Positions 15,886 to 22,508 of a DNA stretch of 64,000 nt are shown here, piece after piece (within the stretch, counting starts at the first letter, position 1; every line of letters begins with the position of its first letter). Position numbers and translations under genes: made by a program. The stretch spans positions 1 to 64,000 of the forward strand of contig JAYPUA010000001.1 in assembly GCA_038133845.1 (NCBI GenBank), written 5' to 3'. This stretch comes from JAYPUA01 sp038133845 (lineage in GTDB: Bacteria; SAR324; NAC60-12). The notes beneath the pieces are model-generated. The model was not told where the DNA came from. It searched no databases and saw nothing but the letters and a program-made list of their open reading frames with translations.

Positions 15886-15921
15886 CCCTCTGCAAAACTG
15901 GTATCTATCTGGTATCAGTTT
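15843..15921 (+). repeat. 79-bp direct repeat, copy 2
   Basis: Same-orientation copy of 2021-2099 with two mismatches. It contains the last 14 codons of a GntR reading frame, a stop, and the operator-like palindrome, and ends 20 bases before the nanE ATG. Together with copy 1 it brackets the complete transport/catabolic module. Confidence 0.9.
15896..15920. promoter_or_regulatory. Operator-like imperfect palindrome, copy 2 (upstream of nanE)
   Basis: All 25 bases match the element at 2074-2098 (AACTGRTAYC-N5-GRTAYCAGTT). It ends 20 bases before the nanE start, so binding of the GntR regulator here could block transcription or translation initiation of nanE directly. Confidence 0.55.
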
Positions 15922-15940
15922 CTTTCCAGGAGGTAGTGTC

Positions 15941-16606
15941 ATGTCAGAACTGCTCCGCCAGCTTCACCAACGTCTGATTGTTTCATGCCAGCCGGTCTCC
16001 GGGGGGCCACTGGATCGGCCAGAGATTACGGCGGCCTTCGCCAGGGCAGCTTTATGCGGAGGCGCGGTCGGAGTTCGGATTGAGGGCATCGCCAACATCC
16101 GTGCCGTCCGTGCGGCCATCTCCTCACCAATCATCGGAATCATCAAGCGCGATCTCCCGGACTCTCCTGTCCGGATCACTCCTTTGGAGGAGGACGTCCA
16201 GGCCATCATGGAAGCTGGCGCGGACATCATTGCAATTGATGCGACTCTTCGGCCTCGGCCAGTGGAGTTGGGCCGATTGTTTGAGCTGGTGAAGCGCTCG
16301 GGAAAGCTGGTGATGGCGGACCTGTCTAGTGAACCGGAAGCCTGGAAGGCTCTGGAACTCGGGGCGGACCTGTTGGCAACCACCCTGTCCGGATACACCG
16401 GAGACTCGGTCCCTTCAGAGCCTGACCTGGAGTTGGTTTCCCGACTTGCCCGGATGCCTGCTCCTGTGATTGCTGAGGGACGCCTGAGGACGCCTGAACA
16501 GTGCCGGGCAGCTCTGGAGGCGGGGGCGCACAGCGTCGTCGTTGGTACTGTGCTGACCCGGATCGAAATGGAGGTCGCCCGTTTTGCCGAGGGACTACAC
16601 CTCTGA
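15941..16606 (+). CDS. nanE: N-acetylmannosamine-6-phosphate 2-epimerase
   Basis: A 221-residue TIM-barrel epimerase that converts ManNAc-6-P to GlcNAc-6-P in sialic-acid and amino-sugar breakdown. Diagnostic segments are SCQPVSGGPLDRPEI, GGAVGVRIEGIANIRAVR, the catalytic lysine in GIIKRD, DIIAIDATLRPRP, DLLATTLSGYTGD and IAEGRLRTPEQCRAALEAGAHSVVVGT. ATG 15941 follows an excellent AGGAGGT at 15928-15934; the longer frame back to 15881 is just the repeat. Nearby kinase and NanA-family genes fit a ManNAc route. Last gene of the forward module, convergent with the cytochrome genes. Confidence 0.93.
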   Translation: MSELLRQLHQRLIVSCQPVSGGPLDRPEITAAFARAALCGGAVGVRIEGIANIRAVRAAISSPIIGIIKRDLPDSPVRITPLEEDVQAIMEAGADIIAIDATLRPRPVELGRLFELVKRSGKLVMADLSSEPEAWKALELGADLLATTLSGYTGDSVPSEPDLELVSRLARMPAPVIAEGRLRTPEQCRAALEAGAHSVVVGTVLTRIEMEVARFAEGLHL

Positions 16607-16726
16607 GCACGCCTTGGCTACTGCCACGTCAAAACTCCCACAAACCATCCAAACGAATTGCAACGGGCACCCGCTGCTTTTGCTGCATTCTTGAGACCAC
16701 GCTCCGAAAGAGCGCGAGCGGGGGCG

Positions 16727-17617
16727 TCACCAGTCGGATTCAGGCTTTGGCTCACGGACTTGGTTGGTGATCGGAGGCAGGGAGAGGAGGTATTCGGAGA
16801 TGGCCTGGAGGTCAGACTCTGGGAGTTCCTGATAGTGTTCAATGGCTTTGCCCATCAGTCCTCCCAGGAAGTCACCATCCGGGACCATGCCCGTCTGCAG
16901 GGCATAGGTCAGGTCGCTGGCAGACCACTTGCCAATTCCGGTCTCCGGGTCCGGAGTGATGTTGGGGGCCAACTCGCCTTCCGGGCCTTCCTTGCTCCCG
17001 GCATAGGCCAACTCCGGACGCAACGCACCCAGCAAATTGCGCGGCGTGTGGCATTCCCCACAGTGGGCCACGGCCTCGGTGAGGTAGCGTCCTCGGTTCC
17101 AGGAGGAGGATTGCTTCGGATCGTCAAGGAGGGGTTCCGGGTGATGATAGAGCAGCTTCCAGAACCAGGCTCCTGCACGCAGGCTGAAGGGGAAGGGGAG
17201 GTTGTGCGGGCGGTTGACCTGGCGAACCGGAGGGAGGCTGAAGAGGTAGTCCTTGAGGTGCAGCAGGTCCTCTTCGGTCATTTTGGAGAAGGATGTGTAG
17301 GGGAAGCTTGGAAAGTAGTGAGTGCCATCCGGTCCGACTCCTTCGACCATTGCCTGCAGGAAGTCGGAGTCACTCCAGTGACCGATCCCGGTTTCCGGAT
17401 CTGGGGTGATGTTGTTGGAGTAGAAGGTGCCAAAAGGAGTGGGCAGGGGGCGTCCTCCCGCGAGTGGAGGGCCGTTGCGCTCCGAGTCGGTGTGACAGCC
17501 GCATCCCCCGGCTGCATGAAAGATCAGCTTCCCGGAGATCGGGTCCGGAGTCCGAGCATGTGCCCCAAGGGGCAGAAGCAGGCAGGCCAGCAGCGCCAGC
17601 CTGCTCAGCAGGTGCAT
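16727..17617 (-). CDS. Secreted di-haem-type cytochrome c, first haem motif atypical
   Basis: A 296-residue periplasmic cytochrome with a signal peptide (residues 1-21, ending GAHA). It has two related cytochrome c modules, each containing a NNITPDPETGIG- or NITPDPETGIGKW-type segment, as in the cytochrome subunits of alcohol and gluconate dehydrogenases. The second haem site is canonical CGECH near residue 189. The first reads GGCGCH, so the two cysteines are one residue apart instead of two; either a single-cysteine attachment or altered haem binding. Starts in a 1-3 base overlap with the cytochrome c'-type gene upstream, so the two are co-translated. Likely an electron acceptor for an unidentified periplasmic dehydrogenase. 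Confidence 0.85.
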   Translation of the reverse strand: MHLLSRLALLACLLLPLGAHARTPDPISGKLIFHAAGGCGCHTDSERNGPPLAGGRPLPTPFGTFYSNNITPDPETGIGHWSDSDFLQAMVEGVGPDGTHYFPSFPYTSFSKMTEEDLLHLKDYLFSLPPVRQVNRPHNLPFPFSLRAGAWFWKLLYHHPEPLLDDPKQSSSWNRGRYLTEAVAHCGECHTPRNLLGALRPELAYAGSKEGPEGELAPNITPDPETGIGKWSASDLTYALQTGMVPDGDFLGGLMGKAIEHYQELPESDLQAISEYLLSLPPITNQVREPKPESDW

Positions 17618-18072
17618 CAGTTGGAGACCCGGTAGTCATCGTGGCACCCCTTGCAGGCGCCTCCCACCTTGCCCACAGCCCCGCCGACAGCTTTCATGTT
17701 TCCGGACTGTGCTGCCTGAACCAGTACACCGCTGGCCTCTTCAAGGCGCTTGGCAGCTTTCTCGAACCCCGCCCGATCGGTCCAGATGTTTTCCTTGGCA
17801 TCGGTGTCTCCAAAGTCGGAGCCTTCAGGAAACATCGACGGAATGATCCGGGCGGCATTCTGAATCGCCACGGCGTGATCGGCAATGTGTCCGGAGTAGT
17901 CGACCAGCCCACCACGCAGGATCCCGGCGACCGCGCCCATGTGACCCTTGAGGGAAGTGTAGACGGCCTTGCGGTATTTGATGACGGCTTCGGGGTCGTT
18001 GGCCCAGGAGGTTCCCGGAAGCAGGATTGCGCCGACGAGGCACGTCAGCAGCAAGGATCGGAGTTTGGTCAT
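17617..18072 (-). CDS. Cytochrome c'/c556 family protein
   Basis: A 151-residue secreted four-helix-bundle cytochrome. Signal peptide about 1-24 (ending SWA), and the haem site CKGCHDDYR at the extreme C-terminus, as is usual for class II cytochromes c. Such proteins bind NO or act as electron carriers. Its stop overlaps the ATG of the di-haem cytochrome, so the two form an operon and may pass electrons to one another. No dehydrogenase gene is adjacent. Confidence 0.88.
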   Translation of the reverse strand: MTKLRSLLLTCLVGAILLPGTSWANDPEAVIKYRKAVYTSLKGHMGAVAGILRGGLVDYSGHIADHAVAIQNAARIIPSMFPEGSDFGDTDAKENIWTDRAGFEKAAKRLEEASGVLVQAAQSGNMKAVGGAVGKVGGACKGCHDDYRVSN

Positions 18073-18120
18073 GGCAGAGTGTTCTCAGAGGAGTTGATCA
18101 ATTGGGGGCGAAGTTGCCGT

Positions 18121-19545
18121 TCAGGCTTCCGGGCCTGCAGCCTTGCGTGCCACACCGCTGGAGATCGCGGCCTCTTGAACTGCGGCGGAGATCTTGGGAA
18201 CAATCGACGAATCGAAAACGCTCGGGATGATGTAGTCCTGAGAGAGGTGCTGCTCGTCAATGCTCTCGGCGATGGCGTGGGCTGCGGCAAGCTGCATTTC
18301 CATGTTGATCGTTGTGGCCAAACAATCAAGGGCTCCCCGAAAAATCCCGGGGAAGCAGAGGACGTTGTTGATCTGGTTGGGATAGTCGCTACGTCCCGTG
18401 GCCATGATGGCGACATGGGGCAGTGCCTCTTCCGGCATGATCTCGGGGGTCGGGTTGGCCATGGCAAAGACGATCGCCTTGTCTGCCATCTTCTGGATGT
18501 CTTCCCCCTTGAGCAGATTGGGGGCTGAAACTCCAACGAACACGTCGGCTCCTGCCAGCACATCCTTGAGCGTCCCGGACTCCTTCTTGGGGTTGACCGT
18601 GTGAGCGAACCACTGCTTGGCTTCATCGTTCAGGTCCTCACGCCCAGGGTGAATGACACCGTTGCGGTCGCAGCCGACGATGTGCCTCACACCGAGATCG
18701 TAGATCATCTTGGCGCAGGCTGTCCCGGCCGCTCCGGCTCCGGAGACCACCACCTTGATGTCTGCCGCTTTTTTCCCTACCAGCTTGAGGGCGTTGATCA
18801 GTGCCGCCGTGGTGACCACGGCGGTGCCATGCTGGTCGTCATGAAACACCGGGATGTCCAGCTCTTCCTGCAGACGCCGCTCGATCTCAAAGCACCGAGG
18901 TGCTGCAATGTCTTCCAGGTTGATTCCCCCGAACCCGGGCGCGATCGCCTTGACCGTCCGGATGATCTCCTCGGTGTCCTTTGTGCTCAAGCAGATCGGC
19001 CAGGCGTCGATGTTGGCAAACTGCTTGAAGAGCATCGCCTTGCCTTCCATCACCGGCATTCCGGCCTGCGGACCGATGTCTCCGAGTCCCAGCACGGCGG
19101 TTCCGTCCGTCACAACAGCGATCGTGTTGCCCTTGATGGTCAGCTTGTAGGCATCGGCCGGATTCTCGTGGATGGCCATGCAGACCCGGGCGACCCCGGG
19201 TGTGTAGGCAATTGAGAGGTCGTCGCGCGTCTTGAGAGGAATCCGGGAGGCAATCTCCATCTTGCCGCCAAGGTGAGCAAGGAAAACCCGGTCGGAGTAG
19301 TTGATGAACTCGACGTGATCCAGGGCTTTCAGCTCTTCAACAATGCAGCGCCCGTGGTCGACGTCTTTGGTGAAGATGTTGATGTCTCGGATCAGGAAGT
19401 TCGCTTCCGGGCGGACGAGGTCAATCGCTCCGATGTTTCCTCCGAGGTCGGAGATCTTTTGGGTCACCTTGGCGAGAACTCCGACTTCGTTTTCAAGCTT
19501 GAGGCGGACGATGATGCTGTTGCTGGCGCTGTGGGGAGAGGGCAT
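18121..19545 (-). CDS. Malic enzyme with N-terminal ACT domain
   Basis: A 474-residue NAD(P)-dependent malic enzyme, decarboxylating malate to pyruvate. Residues about 10-85 form an ACT-type regulatory domain (IIVRLKLENEVGVLAKVTQKISDLGGNIGAIDLV). The catalytic part begins at RIPLKTRDDLSIAYTPGVA, with NTIAVVTDGTAVLGLGDIGP, the metal site FHDDQHGTA and a dinucleotide motif VVVSGAGAAGTACAK. There is no phosphotransacetylase tail, unlike MaeB of enterobacteria. The ACT domain implies allosteric control by a small ligand, possibly an amino acid. Stands alone on the reverse strand. Confidence 0.93.
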   Translation of the reverse strand: MPSPHSASNSIIVRLKLENEVGVLAKVTQKISDLGGNIGAIDLVRPEANFLIRDINIFTKDVDHGRCIVEELKALDHVEFINYSDRVFLAHLGGKMEIASRIPLKTRDDLSIAYTPGVARVCMAIHENPADAYKLTIKGNTIAVVTDGTAVLGLGDIGPQAGMPVMEGKAMLFKQFANIDAWPICLSTKDTEEIIRTVKAIAPGFGGINLEDIAAPRCFEIERRLQEELDIPVFHDDQHGTAVVTTAALINALKLVGKKAADIKVVVSGAGAAGTACAKMIYDLGVRHIVGCDRNGVIHPGREDLNDEAKQWFAHTVNPKKESGTLKDVLAGADVFVGVSAPNLLKGEDIQKMADKAIVFAMANPTPEIMPEEALPHVAIMATGRSDYPNQINNVLCFPGIFRGALDCLATTINMEMQLAAAHAIAESIDEQHLSQDYIIPSVFDSSIVPKISAAVQEAAISSGVARKAAGPEA

Positions 19546-19635
19546 GATGACTGTTCCTGGAAAAAAGACGATTAAGACGGAAACGCCTACCTAGCGAACT
19601 GCTTTTCCCGGATCAAGTCAAGTGGAACCTTGGGG

Positions 19636-20673
19636 TCAGCGCCTGGAGAAACGGTAATGCGAGACGAGCCATTCGTTTCCCCCGCGAAAGCCCCAAACTC
19701 CGGAGGTTGCCAGAAAGAACATCCGCCAGCGATGAAACCAGACCTCGGCCTCTTCCGGACCGTACGTCTTGGCCAGGACCGGGATCAGTTGCTCCCGCTT
19801 GGCGTCCATGTTGGCCAGCCAGGCGTCGGCGGTGTGGTGGTAGTGTGTTCCGGGCATGGCCCAGGCCTCTTCCAGCAGCAGGTGATCCTGAAACAGGTAC
19901 GGCAGCTCGTGGGCCGGCATGATCCCTCCGGTGAAGAAGTACTTTCCCATCCAGTTGTCCTCACCTTCCGTTTCAAAGGTGTAGGCGTGAGTCCGGTGAG
20001 TGAAGATGTGGAAGAAGAACTTTCCGTCCTCTTTCAGCCAGGCAGCGACCCGGCCCAGCAGCTCTCCCCAGTTGCGCATGTGCTCAAACATTTCCACCGA
20101 GACCACCCGGTCAAACCCGGGCTCGGTCTGGAAGTCGTTCATGTCCTGAGTGATCACGGTCAGGTTGCTCAACCCACGCTCTTGGGCCCGGGTTTCGATG
20201 AACTCGCGCTGTGGGGCCGAGTTGGAGACGGCGGTGACCGCGCTGTTGGGGTAGCGCTGGGCCATCCAGAGTGTCAGGGAACCCCAACCGCATCCCAGCT
20301 CCAGGATCTTCTGCCCATCCTGCAGTTCGGCTCGCTCACAGGTGAGCCCGAGCATCGAAGCCTCTGCGGCCTCCAGCGTGTCGATGCCTGGAGGAAAGTG
20401 GCAGCAGCTATACTTCAGGTGAGGTCCGAGGACCTCCACAAAGAACTCCGGAGGCAGCTCGTAGTGCTGCTCGTTCGCCTTGTCGGTGTGTACGGCCACC
20501 GGCTCCTGGCGCATCTTCCGGGAAAATTCCCACAGCTTTCGCTTTTGAGCCGCAATGCTGGGGGTGCGCTCTTCAAGAAGGCGCTGCAGGCAGAAACCCT
20601 TGATCCCGGTTCGGGTCAACGGGTCCGGAATCTTTCCGTGCTCCACAAGGTCGATCAGTTTGGCAAGAATCAT
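19636..20673 (-). CDS. Cyclopropane-fatty-acyl-phospholipid synthase-like methyltransferase
   Basis: A 345-residue SAM-dependent methyltransferase of the Cfa/tuberculostearic family. The family segment HYELPPEFF...LGPHLKYSCCHF is followed by the SAM motif ILELGCGWGSLTLWMA near 133-148, VSVEMFEHM and the C-terminal GTHYHHTADAWLANMD...RWRMFFLATSGVWGFRGGNEW. It probably modifies unsaturated membrane acyl chains. Shorter than E. coli Cfa because the N-terminal lipid-binding region is reduced, as in related uncharacterised methyltransferases, so the exact acceptor is unsure. Confidence 0.85.
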   Translation of the reverse strand: MILAKLIDLVEHGKIPDPLTRTGIKGFCLQRLLEERTPSIAAQKRKLWEFSRKMRQEPVAVHTDKANEQHYELPPEFFVEVLGPHLKYSCCHFPPGIDTLEAAEASMLGLTCERAELQDGQKILELGCGWGSLTLWMAQRYPNSAVTAVSNSAPQREFIETRAQERGLSNLTVITQDMNDFQTEPGFDRVVSVEMFEHMRNWGELLGRVAAWLKEDGKFFFHIFTHRTHAYTFETEGEDNWMGKYFFTGGIMPAHELPYLFQDHLLLEEAWAMPGTHYHHTADAWLANMDAKREQLIPVLAKTYGPEEAEVWFHRWRMFFLATSGVWGFRGGNEWLVSHYRFSRR

Positions 20674-20779
20674 CAGGAGGCTCCTTTCGGACGGGAAGAA
20701 ATGGAAGTGGTGATGGTCTCTCCAAAGTATCCTCCCTCCGGACCAAAGACAAACGCAATTCCCGCAGGAGGCGCAGGCT

Positions 20780-22108
20780 TCAGAGCTGGAACAGGCGCTT
20801 CAGGAGAGCGTGAGCCTGAGGAAAGTGGAGGTGGATGTAGGAGGCATGGAGCGTCTCGCTGCGGAAGCCTTCTCGACGGGAGCTTCCGGTGGAGTGGCGG
20901 GTCACGGTCCAGGCGTTGGCGTGTTCGGCTTCTTCACGCCACCGCGAGTAGTGAAATTCATGCCCGCGAACCTGCAGGCCGTCATCGGTCTGGGCATGAC
21001 AGTAGCCGAAGTTCTGCAGGCAGCTGGTCATGGCGACCGATCCCGGAATCACTCCGGCCATCGAGAAGTGGTTTCCGTCCTGCGTCTCCAGAGACTCTGT
21101 GAGCAGCATCAGCCCTCCGCATTCGGCGTAGCAAGGCATCCCGGAGCGAATGAATTCGGCGAGGGTCCGAAGGAGTGGCGTGTTGGCCGCCATCGTCTCC
21201 GCAAAGACCTCCGGGAAGCCGCCTCCGAGAATCAGGCCGTCCGCTTCGGGGGGGGCCTCATCATGCAGCGGAGAGAAGGGAACGACCTCCACTCCCTGGA
21301 CCTGAAGCCAAGCGAGGTTGGCCTGATAGTAGAAATGAAAGGCCTCGTCTTGAGCGAGTGCGATGCGCTTCCGGGGCTGGACCACGATGTTGGGAGCTGC
21401 TGGGGGGGCCGGCAAGGGGCGGAGCCAGGAGCGAAGCGCCTCCACGTCCAGGTAGGCCTCGGCAAGTTCGGCAAGTTGCTGAGGCGTGGGCAGAGGTTGT
21501 TCCGTGCTGGCTTGGAGGCCGAGGTGCCGCTCGGGCCAGTCCAGTTCCGGGAGCTTCAGCAGCACCCCCAGGAGCGGAATGTCCCAGGAGGCACAGGCCC
21601 GCCGGAGGTAGTCGACGTGTCCTGGGCTGCTCGCTCCGTTCAGGATCACGCCGCAGATCCGCTCCGGACCCGCCTCCTGGAGGAAGCCACGCACGGTTGC
21701 ACCAATCGAGCGTCCGGAGTGAGCACAGGGCACCACCAGCACCACCGGCCAGTTGAGCCAGCAGGCCAGCTCAAAGGTGCTCCCCTCCGTGTTGTCTGCG
21801 TTTGCTCCATCAAACAGCCCCATTACGCCCTCAACAATCCCCCAGGCGTGTTGCGTGAACTCCTCGGCAGCTCGGCGCACCTCGGCCTCTCCCATGATCC
21901 ACGAATCCAGGTTGATTGAGCGCACTCCGGCACTGGCAAAGTGATATCCCGGGTCAATGTAGTCCGGACCGACCTTGAAGGGCTGCACCGGGTGGTGACG
22001 TTGCAGCGCTGCCAGCAGCAGCGACACCACGGCCGTCTTGCCGCTGCTGCTCTGGGTTCCCGCGACAATCAATCCCGAATGGAGGCTGGGGGCAGCGGAC
22101 AGGGACAT
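20780..22108 (-). CDS. cobB: Cobyrinic acid a,c-diamide synthase (CobB/CbiA)
   Basis: A 442-residue glutamine-dependent amidase that amidates the a and c carboxylates of (hydrogeno)cobyrinate. The N-terminal ATPase domain carries VAGTQSSSGKTAVVSLLLAAL near 15-35, and GLFDGANADNTEGSTFELAC is typical of the family. The C-terminal class I glutaminase-like domain has GLILGGGFPEVFA and the nucleophile region YAECGGLMLL near 340. Other cobalamin genes (cbiL and the cbiG-cobJ fusion) are 20 kb away in the same window. Whether it acts in the aerobic or anaerobic route cannot be told. Divergent from gltB. Confidence 0.93.
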   Translation of the reverse strand: MSLSAAPSLHSGLIVAGTQSSSGKTAVVSLLLAALQRHHPVQPFKVGPDYIDPGYHFASAGVRSINLDSWIMGEAEVRRAAEEFTQHAWGIVEGVMGLFDGANADNTEGSTFELACWLNWPVVLVVPCAHSGRSIGATVRGFLQEAGPERICGVILNGASSPGHVDYLRRACASWDIPLLGVLLKLPELDWPERHLGLQASTEQPLPTPQQLAELAEAYLDVEALRSWLRPLPAPPAAPNIVVQPRKRIALAQDEAFHFYYQANLAWLQVQGVEVVPFSPLHDEAPPEADGLILGGGFPEVFAETMAANTPLLRTLAEFIRSGMPCYAECGGLMLLTESLETQDGNHFSMAGVIPGSVAMTSCLQNFGYCHAQTDDGLQVRGHEFHYSRWREEAEHANAWTVTRHSTGSSRREGFRSETLHASYIHLHFPQAHALLKRLFQL

Positions 22109-22508
22109 GGTCAGAGAAATCAGGGGCTTGAGCGCAAAGGCCGGGAGGATGGAACAGAAAACTGGTCATCCTACTCTGATTGCCCACAGAGAACAATCCA
22201 TGATTTTGAATCAATTTGATTTCCCCCGAGGTCGATGATATAAAAATTGACTCCGTAGCGCCAAGAGTTGCCACCGACCAACAACCCTGCTCTTGAAAAC
22301 TGCGCTACCGCTGGTGACGCTTGAACAGCAGTCCTGCCGTCGATGATGCCCCGACGAACCTGAAGGCTGAGGAGGCTCTGCTCCCGGAGCAGGGGCTGCT
22401 CCAGAAAGCTTTCGTTTGGGCTTCGCTCGCAAATGACCGAAGACTTCTTCCTCAGAGGGGTCCAACCTGCTGAACCCTGAGGACTCCAGAACCACATTAC
22501 GGAACATT
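22109..22508. other. 400-bp divergent intergenic region between cobB and gltB
   Basis: Holds one good sigma-70 promoter reading toward gltB (22216-22244), leaving a leader of about 255 bases. The leader contains a short inverted repeat CTGCTCCCGGAGCAG at 22378-22392. I looked for a cobalamin riboswitch box on the cobB side and did not recognise one. No ORF here looks coding. Confidence 0.6.
22216..22244 (+). promoter_or_regulatory. Predicted sigma-70 promoter for gltB
   Basis: TTGATT at 22216-22221, a 17-base spacer, and TATAAA at 22239-22244 (4/6 and 5/6 consensus matches at ideal spacing), in an AT-rich pocket of the intergenic region. It predicts a long untranslated leader before the gltB ATG. 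Confidence 0.6.

Noticed and set aside
15718..15936. 72-codon frame starting at an ATG overlapping the rraA stop
   Set aside because: It reads the 79-bp repeat out of the GntR frame and shows no protein character; the region is better explained as a gntR remnant plus operator.
16658..17635. 325-codon forward frame opposite the di-haem cytochrome gene
   Set aside because: Antisense shadow of a GC-rich gene; the reverse strand has a signal peptide, haem motifs and repeated cytochrome segments.
19630..21102. 490-codon forward frame
   Set aside because: Runs across the reverse-strand Cfa-like gene, its upstream spacer and the end of cobB; composition is antisense-like.
22109..22508. Cobalamin riboswitch upstream of cobB
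   Set aside because: No B12-box-like sequence recognised on the cobB strand; a covariance search would be needed to exclude it fully.
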